64,000 nt of DNA from Sediminimonas sp. (GCF_024637375.1 NZ_JAGXFK010000088.1:1-64000); one strand, 5' to 3'; numbered from the stretch's first letter, positions 19,607 to 31,618 are shown. Numbers and translations: made by a program. The notes: generated by a model not told the origin, from the letters alone.

Positions 19607-20560
19607 TTATGGCAGCGCGCGTTTCCACGCTGGTTCGGGCAGCGTGTCACCGGCCTTTTGGGCAAGGGCGATGGCGCGTGTCAGCAACTGGTCGGCGCGG
19701 GTCAGCGAAAAGATGTTGCTGCGAACGGGCGTGCCCACGCGCAGTCGCGGCATGGGCAGGCCGTCGGCCTCGTACAGCCCGGTGAAGTCGGCCAGCGCGA
19801 GGCGCGCCTCGTCTTCGATCTCCTCGTGGTCGACTTCGCTCACCCGGGGCAGAAGGCAGATGAAATCCCCACCGCCAGCATGCGCGAACATCAGGTTGTG
19901 CGCCTTCATGACTTCGAAGATCACGGTCGCCACGTCGCCCAGCATGTATTCGAATTGCGGCCCTTGGGCGCGCCGGTAGATCGCCGCTGCATTCTCGATA
20001 TGAAACCCCAGTGCCGCGGTCGAGAAGATTTGCTTGCGCCCCAGGGTCAGCACGTAGTTTTCCAGCGCCAGATATTCGACCAGTCCGCCGATGCCTTCCA
20101 GGAACAAGGGGGTCTCGAAGGCGGGCGCCTGGTGCTGTTCGGCGCCTTGTGCCACGGCATTGGCCGCTTTGACGCGCTGTCGTTCGGCAACGAGCCGTTC
20201 GACCATCCCCATGCGCGCCTTCATGTCGATCCTGTCGAGCGGCTTGTTGATGTAGTCGGTCGCCCCGGCGGCAAAGGCGGCGTCGATGGATTCACGCTCG
20301 GATACGCGAGTCAGCATCAGGATCGGCGTGCGGCGGTAGGCCGCCTTTTCGCGCGTTGCCGCGACAAGCGCGATACCGTCCATTTCGGGCATCTGGATGT
20401 CGAACACGAAGCAATCGAAAGGCGGATCGGCGCTGTCCATCGCGGCGAGTGCCTCGGCACCGGAGTGGGCGAGGGTAACGTCGACATAACCGAGCTGCCG
20501 CAAAGATGTCTGAACGACTTCCAGCAGGAGCGGTTCGTCATCTACGGCGAGAATTCTCAT
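19607..20560 (-). CDS. Response regulator with receiver and degenerate GGDEF-like output
   Basis: A 317-residue two-domain regulator. The receiver (about 1-120) has the acidic pocket AVDDE and phospho-Asp54 (CFVFDIQMPEMDG), with the conserved Lys in YINKPL. The C-terminal half resembles a GGDEF domain (LMFAHAGGGDFICLLPR), but the signature reads GGGDF, losing the metal-binding acidic residue at position three and changing the catalytic Glu to Asp. Diguanylate cyclase activity is therefore doubtful; it may bind a nucleotide or act as a protein scaffold. The ATG at 20560 (MRILAVDDE) has GAGG seven bases upstream. It sits with an HPt gene, a lone receiver and a hybrid kinase. Confidence 0.85.
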   Translation of the reverse strand: MRILAVDDEPLLLEVVQTSLRQLGYVDVTLAHSGAEALAAMDSADPPFDCFVFDIQMPEMDGIALVAATREKAAYRRTPILMLTRVSERESIDAAFAAGATDYINKPLDRIDMKARMGMVERLVAERQRVKAANAVAQGAEQHQAPAFETPLFLEGIGGLVEYLALENYVLTLGRKQIFSTAALGFHIENAAAIYRRAQGPQFEYMLGDVATVIFEVMKAHNLMFAHAGGGDFICLLPRVSEVDHEEIEDEARLALADFTGLYEADGLPMPRLRVGTPVRSNIFSLTRADQLLTRAIALAQKAGDTLPEPAWKRALP

Positions 20561-20668
20561 TTTGACCTCATTTTCGACTGCACGTCGGCGGCGCACTGCT
20601 CTACCAAAGGTTGATATTAAATGCCGAATAAGTCAATTTTTTGGCAATTTCATCAAACCCGGTAGGGC

Positions 20669-21073
20669 TTATTCAAGAAACGGCGTCACCGCTTCGAGAA
20701 ATGTCCTCGGCTGAACGGGCTTGGACATATAGCATTCCCGCGGAATATGCACGCCTTGGCTTTCGAGTTCATCCAGGCTCGAGGCCGAGAGCAGCATCAC
20801 CCGTGTATCGGAATTGATGTTGCGGGACGCGCGCAGATGCCGGAACAGTTTGTCGCCCGCCAGTTCCGGCAGGTTCTGATCGGTGAGGATCAGGTCGAAA
20901 TGCTCGGTGAGCGCCTGCATCAAGGCTTCGCGGCCATCCGCGACCGAAACGATTTCAACGCCGTCGAAGCCACCGAGAAGGTTCGAAAACAACTCGCATG
21001 TGATCGGGTCATCCTCCGCGATCAGTACGCGTCGGCGCGCTTGACGATTTTCAGCCGCTGCACTCATATCCAT
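20669..21073 (-). CDS. Single-domain response regulator (CheY-like)
   Basis: A receiver-only protein of about 134 residues. The acidic pair is in VLIAEDDPITCELF and the phospho-acceptor is Asp65 (FDLILTDQNLPELAGD), which lacks the usual Met-Pro after the Asp. The Lys is in CYMSKPVQPRTF. With no output domain it must act on a partner, most likely through the neighbouring HPt and kinase. The start is uncertain: ATG at 21073 is used, with another ATG two codons later and weak ribosome sites for both. Confidence 0.85.
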   Translation of the reverse strand: MDMSAAAENRQARRRVLIAEDDPITCELFSNLLGGFDGVEIVSVADGREALMQALTEHFDLILTDQNLPELAGDKLFRHLRASRNINSDTRVMLLSASSLDELESQGVHIPRECYMSKPVQPRTFLEAVTPFLE

Positions 21074-21255
21074 TAACAAGTCTCATGCTCGGGTGGAGGC
21101 AAAGCGCTCCGCTATCGCACGCGAACAATACAAAGGGGCGTCTCGCAAATGCACAATTTCTGGTATGCTAGGCAAAAGTTAACGAAACTAATGTCAGGCA
21201 AATGTGACTCAGTCAATGTTTTTAACGTTTCGCAACACCTGGGCGGGGCGAGACC

Positions 21256-22161
21256 CTACCAGCTGTTCGGCCCCTTGCCGGCGAAGGCATGCGCCAGAAA
21301 ATCGATGAACGCGCGCACTTTCGGTTGCGTGAACCGTCCCGGCGGGTAGACCGCGTAGATGCCTTGCGTCTCGACCGGGAGATCGGGGATTGCATCCTCG
21401 ACCAACCCGTCGCGCATCGCGTCCGAGTAGAGAAAGCACGGCAGGTAGGCGATACCCAGCCCCGAGATGCAGGCATTCAGCAAGGACTGCCCGTCATTGA
21501 CGCTGAGCCAACCCGCGGTGCGAACCTGCCGTTTCTCGCCGGAGGGGGCTGTCAGCTTCCACAAGTTGCCGTTCGACTGGTTGGAATAGTGCAGCAGCTT
21601 GTGCTCGTTCAAGTCGTCGATCTTTTTCGGGCGGCCGTATTTCTCGAAATAGTCGGGGCTGGCGATCATCCGCCTGGTCGTTTCGGTCAGCTTGCGCGCG
21701 CGCAGGCTGCTGTCCTCCAACTCCCCGATGCGTACAGCCATGTCGAACCCTTCGCTGATCAGTTCGACATAGCGGTTGTTGAGCACCATGTTGACGGTGA
21801 TGTCGGGGAACTCGGCCAGGAATTCGCCCAGCACCGGCGACAGGTGGTTGACGCCGAAATCCGTCGCGACGCTGATACGCAACTGGCCGCACGGGTCGGA
21901 TTGCATCGAACTGACAAGCGCGTCGGCCTCGCCGGCATCGGTGAGCACGCGCCGCGCCCGGTCGTAATAGGCCAGCCCGATCTCGGTGGGGCTGACGCGC
22001 CGCGTGGTCCGGTTGAGCAGCCGCGCGCCGAGGCGCGCCTCAAGGCTGGAGACATGCTTCGAGACGGCGGACTTGGAAATACCCATTTTTCTTGCCGCAT
22101 CGGTAAAACCGCCTTGATCAACGACCGTGGCGAATGCCTCCATTTCCGTCAGTCGATCCAT
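21256..22161 (-). CDS. LysR family transcriptional regulator
   Basis: A 301-residue LysR-type regulator. The N-terminal winged helix-turn-helix (MEAFATVVDQGGFTDAARKM, then ISKSAVSKHVSSLEARLGAR) and the substrate-binding domain (ISVATDFGVNHLSPVLGEFL, LISEGFDMAVRIGELEDSSL) match the CrgA/AaeR-like subgroup. The inducer cannot be told. The ATG at 22161 is used rather than the GTG just before it. It lies downstream of fadH on the same strand, 145 bp away, and is the last gene of the minus-strand run that starts with ilvD. Confidence 0.9.
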   Translation of the reverse strand: MDRLTEMEAFATVVDQGGFTDAARKMGISKSAVSKHVSSLEARLGARLLNRTTRRVSPTEIGLAYYDRARRVLTDAGEADALVSSMQSDPCGQLRISVATDFGVNHLSPVLGEFLAEFPDITVNMVLNNRYVELISEGFDMAVRIGELEDSSLRARKLTETTRRMIASPDYFEKYGRPKKIDDLNEHKLLHYSNQSNGNLWKLTAPSGEKRQVRTAGWLSVNDGQSLLNACISGLGIAYLPCFLYSDAMRDGLVEDAIPDLPVETQGIYAVYPPGRFTQPKVRAFIDFLAHAFAGKGPNSW

Positions 22162-22306
22162 CACTCGCTACCCTCTGCTTTTGCGCTTCAGGGCAGTTAT
22201 CGCCGGAAAATCGGGCAGCACTGCGGCATCAGGTAGACAATATCACGGTACTGACTGGATCGTTGTTGCGCGGGAAACAGGCCGATTGTGCACCCCGACC
22301 GGGGCG

Positions 22307-24400
<2,094 letters not shown>

Positions 24401-24417
24401 TCAAGTGGTAGTCCGGG

Positions 24418-24795
24418 CTACATCGTCTCAAGGCAGTGGCGGCGGAAGGCGGCCTTCAGCATGTCGAGTTCCTCGCGCAGCAGGTTGACCTGGGCGCGGA
24501 TGTCGTCGCCCATGACCTCGCCGGCGATGAAGGCAAAACTGCCCAGCACCGTATCGTCGTCAAGATCGCGGATCACGAAAGTCTGGACGCCGTCGCTGAG
24601 CGCCTCGCGCGGGACGGGCACGCGCAGCGCCCAGTAGTCAGCCTGCGGCGGGCGCACGAGTTCAACCCCGTCAACGCGCCGATCCAGGTGCGTGACCGCG
24701 ATATTGGGCTTGTCGGGATTGGGCCTGGAGGTGGTGATCGCCCCTTCCCATGCCCCTTCGAAAAGGCGCGTCGGCGTCAGTTTCAGATCGCTCAT
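24418..24795 (-). CDS. Hypothetical protein
   Basis: A 125-residue soluble protein that I do not recognise. It starts MSDLKLTPTRLFEGAWEG and has a beta-rich first half with hydrophobic and charged residues alternating, then a C-terminal helix (RAQVNLLREELDMLKAAFRR). No signal peptide, membrane segment or catalytic motif is visible. GGGAGA lies about ten bases before the ATG. Spacing of 52 bp to the upstream unknown gene and 83 bp to fadH, all on one strand, suggests cotranscription. Codon use is like the neighbours, so it is probably a lineage-specific core gene. Confidence 0.75.
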   Translation of the reverse strand: MSDLKLTPTRLFEGAWEGAITTSRPNPDKPNIAVTHLDRRVDGVELVRPPQADYWALRVPVPREALSDGVQTFVIRDLDDDTVLGSFAFIAGEVMGDDIRAQVNLLREELDMLKAAFRRHCLETM

Positions 24796-24847
24796 TTCGC
24801 TCGTCTCCCTTTCGCGGTCGTCTTGGAACCCGATGCTTTCTGCCGCG

Positions 24848-25621
24848 CTACATCTCGGCGCGCGGATAGCGGCAGAACGTGAGGTCGCGCAGCACCACCT
24901 GGTTCATCTGCGGCCCCTCGAAGATCAGGTCGACCCATGCCTTTTCGACCCGTTTCTCGTTGAGGTCGGTATAGGCAAGGTCGAACTCGACCATGACTTC
25001 CTCTTCGTTGAGCGGCAGTTCGCGGACGATCTGTTCGGTGTTGGGCCCATGCTTGACGTTGAGTCGCGCGAAAATCTCCAGCGGGCTTTCCATCTCGACG
25101 ATGCTGTCGAGCCGCAGCAAGTGCTTTCGCTTCAGCCCGTCCGCCGCCGATTGCGGCAGGTCCACTACCACCGACAGGAACGAGCCATCAAAGCGGAACA
25201 CGTCCATGTGCAGGCCATATGGGGCGAGATCGGCCTCGCGCCGGTTGCGAATTTGCCGCAGCGTCAATTCCGAGCGTTCGCAATCGTGAAAAACAGTCAC
25301 CTCGTCGCCCAGCATCGATTTGCTTTGCACGGACGACAGGCCCGGCACGGCAAGCGGGCCGCGCCACAATTCGGGCCGCCACGACCAATCCGTGCCCGGC
25401 GGTCGGCGAAAGGCGTTGGAGCCGACCACCGGCAGCGCCAGGCGGCTGTCCGCGACGTGGATCAATTCGTTGAGGTGAAACCGCAGTTGCCGCGCGCGGC
25501 CTCGTTGCGCGCGTAGCTGCGGCAGATCGGCTTTCGGGGCGGCGCGGGCGGCGCGCGCCCAGCGTTGCAAGGCCGCGCCATGGACCAGTTTCCTGACGAT
25601 ACCACCGCCCTGCTTTACCAT
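24848..25621 (-). CDS. Conserved hypothetical protein (probably DUF6478)
   Basis: A 257-residue protein with no signal peptide or membrane span. The N-terminal third is basic and helical; the rest has a conserved-looking block from PPGTDWSWRPELWRGPL through VFHDCERSELTLRQIRNRR and FDGSFLSVVVDLP. It resembles a Rhodobacterales family of unknown function that I recall as DUF6478, but the assignment is from memory. WKW-type Trp repeats and a beta-rich core suggest a binding rather than an enzymatic role; that is weak inference. It lies in the run between ilvD and fadH. Confidence 0.7.
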   Translation of the reverse strand: MVKQGGGIVRKLVHGAALQRWARAARAAPKADLPQLRAQRGRARQLRFHLNELIHVADSRLALPVVGSNAFRRPPGTDWSWRPELWRGPLAVPGLSSVQSKSMLGDEVTVFHDCERSELTLRQIRNRREADLAPYGLHMDVFRFDGSFLSVVVDLPQSAADGLKRKHLLRLDSIVEMESPLEIFARLNVKHGPNTEQIVRELPLNEEEVMVEFDLAYTDLNEKRVEKAWVDLIFEGPQMNQVVLRDLTFCRYPRAEM

Positions 25622-25699
25622 CGACCGATATCCCGCTTGCCTGCCTTGCCCCAGTCATAACCCAACAGTGCCCGCTTGAACAAATGCCCAGTCGGCTTT

Positions 25700-26377
25700 T
25701 TATTCCGCCTTGTCATTTTCTGTATGGTCTGCCTGCGCGGGCGGGGGTTCGGGGCTTGCCTTGCGGATGCGGCGCGCCAAGGCGCGCAGCAGGTACTGGC
25801 CGCTTTCGCCGCTGATATTGCTGCCTTCCGCGCCATAGGCGGCCAGGCCGACGGTGTGGCCGTTCACCGCCATCATGGCGCGCCAATGGCGGCTGTCGCC
25901 GCTTCGCGTCACCGGTTCGGCGCTGTCGACGCGGAACAGAACCAGCCCGTTGTCCTCGATGCGTTCGAGAATCCGCTCTTCCCCGAGGGCGCGGGCGAGG
26001 CTGTCGCCGTCCGCCGGCACGCCGGTTTCCTCTCCAGCGGTCACCGAAATCGTCAGGATAGCGGGAGCGACCGGCACTGGCGCCGTATCCGAGTCGGTCA
26101 GCAGATCGCAGCGCCCAAGCAGCGCAAAGCCGCTTTCGGCGGAGGATTTGACGCTGCCGGGCTCCAGGCAGTAGCCGGTCGGCGCGGTCACGATCACCGC
26201 CCCGCCCACCAGGGCCGCCTCGCGCACCGCGGGCGCCGGGCGCCGCGATTCCAACCCGAGGCCAAGGCACCCCGCCGCCGTCACGGCGATCAGGACCATG
26301 GCCGCAAGGCGGGTCGCGATGCAGCGGATTGGCCACAGACGCCCGGTCCTCGATGGCTCAGAGGTCCATGTAGACAT
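25700..26377 (-). CDS. Putative lipoprotein, overlaps the end of ilvD
   Basis: About 225 residues. The N-terminus has a basic stretch (RCIATR) and a hydrophobic segment ending in a lipobox ([10 protein letters not shown]), so the protein is probably a lipid-anchored envelope protein. The mature part contains [20 protein letters not shown] and ends in a charged, Pro-rich tail. No family is recognised. The ATG used, at 26377, overlaps the last 20 bases of ilvD in another frame, implying translational coupling; an alternative ATG at 26299 would still leave a short signal peptide. The start is therefore uncertain but the gene is well supported by coding character. Confidence 0.7.
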   Translation of the reverse strand: MSTWTSEPSRTGRLWPIRCIATRLAAMVLIAVTAAGCLGLGLESRRPAPAVREAALVGGAVIVTAPTGYCLEPGSVKSSAESGFALLGRCDLLTDSDTAPVPVAPAILTISVTAGEETGVPADGDSLARALGEERILERIEDNGLVLFRVDSAEPVTRSGDSRHWRAMMAVNGHTVGLAAYGAEGSNISGESGQYLLRALARRIRKASPEPPPAQADHTENDKAE

Positions 26378-28115
26378 GCTTTTCGGCCTTGCCACCCGGA
26401 TGGGTGACCGCGCCCTTGTAGGTTTCGCCGACAAGCTGCGCGTATTTCCACAGCGCGCCCGATGCATAGATTGTCTCGCGCGGGCCGGCCCAGTCTTGTT
26501 TGCGCGCCGCCAGTTCCTGGTCATCGAGGTCCACGCTGAGTTCGCCGGTCGTGGCGTCGATGGTGATGACATCGCCGGTTTCGATCAGGGCGATGGGGCC
26601 GCCGTGGGCTGCCTCCGGGCCGACGTGCCCGACGCAGAAGCCGCGGGTCGCGCCGGAAAACCGGCCATCTGTGATCAGCGCCACCTTCTTGCCCATGCCC
26701 TGGCCGCTTAGTGCGGCGGTGGTGGCCAGCATCTCGCGCATGCCGGGGCCGCCGGCGGGGCCTTCGTTGCGGATAACGATCACCTCGCCTTCCTCGTACT
26801 GGCGGGCCTTGACGGCCTCAAAGGCGTCTTCCTCGGATTCGAAGACGCGCGCGGGACCGACGAAACGCTGGTGCTGCGCGGGGATGCCGGCCACCTTCAC
26901 GATGGCCCCGGTGGGGGCGAGGTTGCCCTTGAGGCCGACGACGCCGCCGGTCTTGGTGATCGGGTCGGAAATCGCATGGATCACGCGGCCATCCGCCTCG
27001 CGCGCGATCAGTTCAAGCTCCTCGCCGATGCTGCGGCCGCTGGCGGTGACGCAATCCTCGTGGATGAGGCCGGCCTTGCGCAGCTCCTTCATGACCACCG
27101 GAATGCCGCCCGCGTCGAAAAGATCCTTGGCCACGAATTGCCCGCCGGGCTTGAGGTCGACGAAATAGGGCGTATCGCGGAAAATCTCGCACACGTCCTC
27201 GAGGAAGAAATCGATTCCCGCCTCGTGGGCGATTGCGGGCAGGTGCAGCCCGGCATTGGTGCTGCCCCCGGTACAGGCCACCACGCGCGCGGCGTTCTCA
27301 AGGCTTTGCCGGGTGACCACGTCACGGGCGCGGATGTTGCGCTCGATCAGGTTCATCACCGCCTGACCCGACGCCTCGCCATACTGATCGCGGGATTCGT
27401 AGGGCGCCGGCATGCCCGAGCTGTTCATCAACGCCAGCCCGATCGCTTCGGACACACAGGCCATAGTGTTGGCGGTGAACTGCCCTCCGCAGGCCCCCGA
27501 AGAGGGGCAGGCCACGCGTTCGAGCATGTCGAGTGCCTTGTCGCTGAGTTCGTTGTTCTGGTGGCGGCCAACGGCCTCGAACATGTCCTGCACGGTCAGG
27601 TCGCGGGTGCGGAAATCCTCGGGGATTTCGTCGACCTGCGGCGCCTTGCCCGGCAGGATCGAGCCGCCGTAGATGAACACCGACGGCACGTTGAGCCGCA
27701 CCATCGCCATCATCATTCCCGGCAGGCTCTTGTCGCAGCCCGCAAGCCCCACCAGCGCGTCATAGCCGTGGCCGCGCATGGTCAGTTCCACGGTGTCGGC
27801 GATCGCCTCGCGCGAGGCCAGCGAAGAGCGCATCCCTTCGTGCCCCATGGCGATGCCGTCGGTCACGGTGATGGTGGTGAACTCGCGCGGGGTGCCGTGG
27901 GCCTCCTTGACGCCCCCCTTGACCGCCTGCGCCTGGCGGCTGAGCGCGATGTTGCACGGCGCCGCCTCGTTCCAGCATGTCGCCACGCCGACAAACGGCT
28001 GATGGATCTCGCGCTCGCTGATTCCCATGGCGTAGTAGTAGGACCGATGCGGCGCCCGCTCCGGGCCCTCGGTGACATGCCGGCTGGGCAGTCTGGATTT
28101 GTCGAATTTCGTCAT
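26358..28115 (-). CDS. ilvD: Dihydroxy-acid dehydratase
   Basis: Third enzyme of valine, leucine and isoleucine synthesis: dehydrates 2,3-dihydroxy-3-methyl acids to 2-oxo acids using an Fe-S cluster and Mg. At 585 residues it is in the IlvD/Edd family range. Cluster ligands lie in [23 protein letters not shown] and [14 protein letters not shown]. The start [20 protein letters not shown] is typical, and GGGAGG precedes the ATG at 28115, so the longer reading is rejected. It is divergent from the CPBP protease gene, and its last 20 bases overlap a lipoprotein gene. Confidence 0.97.
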   Translation of the reverse strand: MTKFDKSRLPSRHVTEGPERAPHRSYYYAMGISEREIHQPFVGVATCWNEAAPCNIALSRQAQAVKGGVKEAHGTPREFTTITVTDGIAMGHEGMRSSLASREAIADTVELTMRGHGYDALVGLAGCDKSLPGMMMAMVRLNVPSVFIYGGSILPGKAPQVDEIPEDFRTRDLTVQDMFEAVGRHQNNELSDKALDMLERVACPSSGACGGQFTANTMACVSEAIGLALMNSSGMPAPYESRDQYGEASGQAVMNLIERNIRARDVVTRQSLENAARVVACTGGSTNAGLHLPAIAHEAGIDFFLEDVCEIFRDTPYFVDLKPGGQFVAKDLFDAGGIPVVMKELRKAGLIHEDCVTASGRSIGEELELIAREADGRVIHAISDPITKTGGVVGLKGNLAPTGAIVKVAGIPAQHQRFVGPARVFESEEDAFEAVKARQYEEGEVIVIRNEGPAGGPGMREMLATTAALSGQGMGKKVALITDGRFSGATRGFCVGHVGPEAAHGGPIALIETGDVITIDATTGELSVDLDDQELAARKQDWAGPRETIYASGALWKYAQLVGETYKGAVTHPGGKAEKHVYMDL

Positions 28116-28281
28116 CGCGGCCTCCCGGGTAAGATTGTTGCAATCAGGGATAATGAACGCACCTGACAGGCACAAGGGACATTGCAGCGCCGGCGGCGAC
28201 GCTGTTCAAGGCGGCGCGGCGCCCCTACATGGACAGCGGCGCAATGGTGCGCCGGATCACGACCGGACAAGGAACGGTGCG

Positions 28282-29169
28282 ATGTCCTATCAGGCTCATG
28301 ATGCGTTCGTCGCACCCGCCCGCCACCGGGCCGAGCTTTGGAGGCTTGGCGCGGGACTGGTAACAGGGGCGGTGATCGTCGTCGGCCTGGGCTGGGCGGT
28401 GCAGGCCATTGCGATGGCCGTGCTCAGCGCGCCGGGCTATGCGGATTTCCGCACCGCGGTCGCGTCGCCGCACACGCCGGCCGGGGCGCTTTACCTGCTG
28501 CTGTCGCTGGGGCTGCTGATCGTCGCGGCGGCGATGGTCGCCAATCAGATTCACGGTCGCGGGCTGCGCAGCCTGGTAGGGGCGCCGCGCATGGCCGGTC
28601 GGCAGTTCGTGCGCGTGCTGGCCTACCTTGTCGTGCTCTATACGGTGGTCTCGGCCTTGCCGCCTTGGGAGCTGCCCGCCCCGCTTGAGCCCGGCTTGCC
28701 GTCCGGTCTGTGGCTCGCGCTGTTGCCGCTGTCGCTGCTGGCCGTATTTGTGCAGACCTCGGCCGAGGAAATCGTGTTTCGCGGTTACATCCAGCAACAA
28801 CTCGCCGCGCGATTTGGGTCTACGGCGATCTGGATGGCCGGCCCCGCGATCCTGTTCGCCGCGCTGCATTATCGGCCCGGGATGGGAAATGCGGGCTGGC
28901 TGTTCATGCTCTGGGCCGGTGTGTTCTCGGTCGCGGCGTCGGATATCACCGCGCGGGCGGGCACGCTCGGCCCGGCGATCGCGTTGCATTTCGCCTCGAA
29001 CGTGGTGGCGATCGTGCTGGTCTCGGGCGACCCGGATCTGACCGGCCTGGCGTTGTGGCGCATGCAGATCGACATGACCGACCCGGCGGTGCTCTGGCCG
29101 GTGATGAGCATCGACCTGGCGATGCTGCTGGTCAGTTGGCTGGCCATTCGGCTGGCGTTGCGGCGCTGA
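28282..29169 (+). CDS. CPBP family intramembrane glutamic endopeptidase
   Basis: A 295-residue polytopic membrane protein with about eight hydrophobic segments. It carries the three CPBP/Abi motifs: EEIVFRG (EExxxR), FAALH (FxxxH) and HFASN (HxxxN), the active-site residues of the Rce1-like intramembrane proteases. The substrate is unknown. AAGGA precedes the ATG at 28282 (MSYQAHDAF); longer frames run into the divergent ilvD leader. The gene precedes accD by 68 bp on the same strand. Confidence 0.9.
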   Translation: MSYQAHDAFVAPARHRAELWRLGAGLVTGAVIVVGLGWAVQAIAMAVLSAPGYADFRTAVASPHTPAGALYLLLSLGLLIVAAAMVANQIHGRGLRSLVGAPRMAGRQFVRVLAYLVVLYTVVSALPPWELPAPLEPGLPSGLWLALLPLSLLAVFVQTSAEEIVFRGYIQQQLAARFGSTAIWMAGPAILFAALHYRPGMGNAGWLFMLWAGVFSVAASDITARAGTLGPAIALHFASNVVAIVLVSGDPDLTGLALWRMQIDMTDPAVLWPVMSIDLAMLLVSWLAIRLALRR

Positions 29170-29237
29170 TTGCAATTCGCGGCCGCCCCGCTTATCTGTC
29201 GGGCCAGGTTGCGACTACCGATAAGGGCCCGGCGCCA

Positions 29238-30218
29238 ATGAACTGGATCACCAACTACGTCCGCCCCCGGATCAACTCGATCTTCTCGCGCCGCGAGGTG
29301 CCGGAGAACCTTTGGTCGAAATGCGACGACTGCGGCTCCATGTTGTTTCACCGTGAACTCAAGGACAATCTGAACGTCTGCACCAATTGCGGCCATCACA
29401 TGTCGATTTCGCCGCGTGCACGCTTTGCCGCGCTGTTCGACGGCGGCGCCTTCGCCGAGATCAAGGTGCCCGAGCCGCTGGCCGACCCGCTGCATTTCCG
29501 CGATCAGAAGAAATACCCCGACCGCCTGCGCGCGGCGCAAAAGTCCACCGGCGAGAAAGAGGCGATGCTGGTCGCCACCGGCGAAATGGGGCGCACCCCC
29601 ATCGTGGCCGCCGCGCAGGACTTCAGCTTCATGGGCGGGTCCATGGGCATGTATGTGGGCAACGCCATCATTGCCGCCGCCGAAGAAGCGGTGAAGCTGA
29701 AGCGCCCGCTGGTTCTGTTCTCGGCGGCTGGCGGCGCGCGCATGCAGGAGGGTATCCTGAGCCTGATGCAGATGCCGCGCACCACGGTTGCGGTCGAGAT
29801 GCTCAAGGAGGCCGGACTTCCCTACATCGTGGTGCTGACCCATCCCACCACGGGCGGGGTGACGGCGTCATATGCGATGCTGGGCGACGTACACATTGCC
29901 GAGCCGAACGCGCTGATCTGCTTTGCCGGGCCGCGGGTGATCGAGCAGACCATCGGCGAGAAGCTGCCCGAAGGGTTTCAGCGCGCCGAATACCTGCTGG
30001 ATCACGGCATGCTCGACCGGGTCACCCCGCGTACCAAGATGCGCGACGAACTGATCACCATCATCCGCATGCTGCTGAACGAGCCGCCCGCCGTGCGCGG
30101 CGATCTGCCGGCGCCCGAGACGTCCGCCGTCGCCGCCGGCACGGCCCCGGCGCTCACTGGCGGGGCGGCGCAGCCCGACACGGCCAAGGCACCTGCCGAC
30201 AAGACACCCAGGAAATGA
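29238..30218 (+). CDS. accD: Acetyl-CoA carboxylase carboxyltransferase beta subunit
   Basis: Beta subunit of the carboxyltransferase that makes malonyl-CoA for fatty acid synthesis. It has 326 residues, with a Pro/Ala-rich C-terminal tail of about 35 residues. A Cys4 zinc finger at the N-terminus uses Cys29, Cys32, Cys48 and Cys51 (KCDDCG, CTNCG). The crotonase-fold core includes [14 protein letters not shown] and [27 protein letters not shown] is the usual start. Its stop overlaps the folC start as ATGA, so the two are translationally coupled. Confidence 0.97.
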   Translation: MNWITNYVRPRINSIFSRREVPENLWSKCDDCGSMLFHRELKDNLNVCTNCGHHMSISPRARFAALFDGGAFAEIKVPEPLADPLHFRDQKKYPDRLRAAQKSTGEKEAMLVATGEMGRTPIVAAAQDFSFMGGSMGMYVGNAIIAAAEEAVKLKRPLVLFSAAGGARMQEGILSLMQMPRTTVAVEMLKEAGLPYIVVLTHPTTGGVTASYAMLGDVHIAEPNALICFAGPRVIEQTIGEKLPEGFQRAEYLLDHGMLDRVTPRTKMRDELITIIRMLLNEPPAVRGDLPAPETSAVAAGTAPALTGGAAQPDTAKAPADKTPRK

Positions 30219-31489
30219 GCGCGGCGACATCGGACGTCATCCTGGAGCGGATGATGGCGTTGCATCCCAAGGTCATTGACCTGACGCTCGACCGCGTCTG
30301 GCATCTGCTTGCCGCGCTTGACCACCCCGAGCGACGCTTGCCGCCGGTGATCCATATCGCCGGGACAAACGGCAAGGGCAGCACGCTGGCAATGCTGCGC
30401 GCGGGGCTTGAAGGGGCCGGCCTGCGCGCCCATGCCTATACCTCGCCCCACCTTGCGCGGTTTCACGAACGTATCAGGTTGGCCGACGAACTGATCTCGG
30501 AAGCCGACCTGGCGGCGGCGCTGGATGAATGCTACGCCGCCAATGGCGATGCGCCGATCACCTATTTCGAGATCACCACCTGTGCCGCGCTTCTGGCCTT
30601 CTCGCGCATGCCGGCGGACTATACGCTGCTGGAGGTCGGGCTGGGCGGGCGGCTGGATGCCACCAATGTCGTGGCGCGGCCGGCCCTGACTATCGTCACG
30701 CCGGTGTCAATGGATCACGAGGGCTTCCTTGGCGATACGCTGGAGAAAATAGCGGCCGAGAAAGCCGGGATCATCAAGCGCGGCGTGCCTTGCGTGGTCG
30801 GCCCGCAGGCGCCCGAGGCGCTGGCGGTGATCGAAAAGACTGCCGCCCGGCTTGGCGCGCCCCTGCTGGCCCATGGCCAGCATTGGTGCGTCTTCGAGGA
30901 ACGCGGGCGGATGATTTACCATGACGAGTCGGGCCTCATGGACCTGCCGTTGCCCAACCTGCCCGGCGTGCATCAGGTCGAGAATGCCGGCGCGGCGCTG
31001 GCTGCCTTGCGCCACCTGGGCTTTGCCGAACCCGCTTGCGAGGCGGCGGTGACGCGCGCCGAGTGGCCCGCGCGGATGCAGCGGTTGCGCCGCGGCCCGC
31101 TGGTGCAGGCCGCGCCCCGGGCCGAGTTGTGGCTCGACGGCGGTCACAACCCGGCGGCGGGCCGGGCGCTTGCGTCGCACCTGGCCAGCCTGCCGGCGCG
31201 GCCCACGCACCTGGTCTGCGGCATGCTCAACACCAAGGATGTCGGCGGCTACCTGCGCCCGCTGGCGGACGTGGCCGACAGCCTGACTGCGGTGCCGATC
31301 CCCGGCGAGGCGAACACCCTGCCGGTTGCGGATACCGCCGCGGTCGCCCGTACCGTCGGGTTTGACGCGGGCACCGCCGACAGCGTCGGCGCGGCGCTGG
31401 CGTCGATCGCCGCCCACAGCCCGGATGCGCGGATTCTGATCTGCGGGTCGCTCTACCTTGCCGGGCGCGTGCTGCAGCAAAACGGCTGA
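30215..31489 (+). CDS. folC: Bifunctional folylpolyglutamate synthase/dihydrofolate synthase
   Basis: Adds glutamate to dihydropteroate and then to folates, a step needed for one-carbon metabolism. The 424 residues match the Mur-ligase-like FolC family. The ATP-binding loop is [15 protein letters not shown] (about 47-61), followed by [15 protein letters not shown], the omega loop region, and the C-terminal domain with LDGGHNP. It starts within the accD stop (ATGA). This accD-folC arrangement is common in alphaproteobacteria. An unusual inverted-repeat element follows the stop codon. Confidence 0.96.
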   Translation: MSAATSDVILERMMALHPKVIDLTLDRVWHLLAALDHPERRLPPVIHIAGTNGKGSTLAMLRAGLEGAGLRAHAYTSPHLARFHERIRLADELISEADLAAALDECYAANGDAPITYFEITTCAALLAFSRMPADYTLLEVGLGGRLDATNVVARPALTIVTPVSMDHEGFLGDTLEKIAAEKAGIIKRGVPCVVGPQAPEALAVIEKTAARLGAPLLAHGQHWCVFEERGRMIYHDESGLMDLPLPNLPGVHQVENAGAALAALRHLGFAEPACEAAVTRAEWPARMQRLRRGPLVQAAPRAELWLDGGHNPAAGRALASHLASLPARPTHLVCGMLNTKDVGGYLRPLADVADSLTAVPIPGEANTLPVADTAAVARTVGFDAGTADSVGAALASIAAHSPDARILICGSLYLAGRVLQQNG

Positions 31490-31493
31490 CTGA

Positions 31494-31533
31494 AACGAAT
31501 CGAATCACTTTCTGTTGACTGATTCGATTCGTT
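31494..31533. repeat. 14-bp perfect inverted repeat after folC
   Basis: AACGAATCGAATCA (31494-31507) and TGATTCGATTCGTT (31520-31533) are perfect complements around a 12-base spacer. It starts five bases after the folC stop codon and is AT-richer than the surroundings. The core GATTCGA recurs once more at 31542. No T-run follows, so a protein-binding site is at least as likely as a terminator. Confidence 0.65.
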
Positions 31534-31544
31534 GCGGCTATGAT
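31515..31544 (+). promoter_or_regulatory. Candidate sigma-70 promoter overlapping the inverted repeat
   Basis: TTGACT (31515-31520) and TATGAT (31539-31544) are separated by 18 bases; each differs from consensus by one base. The -35 overlaps the start of the right repeat arm. A transcript would begin near 31551 and meet the terminator at 31581-31609 with no reading frame between. Confidence 0.4.
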
Positions 31545-31580
31545 TCGAATTGACACTCAAGGCAGGCAGGAAACGATTGA

Positions 31581-31609
31581 GGGGCCGGTTCAACGGCCCC
31601 CTTTCTTTT
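31581..31609 (+). terminator. Rho-independent terminator
   Basis: GGGGCCG (31581-31587) pairs with CGGCCCC (31594-31600) around GTTCAA, followed by CTTTCTTTT. It faces plus-strand transcripts (folC, or a short RNA from the promoter at 31515) and lies 10 bases before the end of the convergent lytic transglycosylase gene. Confidence 0.75.
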
Positions 31610-31618
31610 GGCGACAGT

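Noticed and set aside
31550-31578. TTGACA at 31550 as a second promoter after folC
   Set aside because: No acceptable -10 at 16-18 bp spacing.
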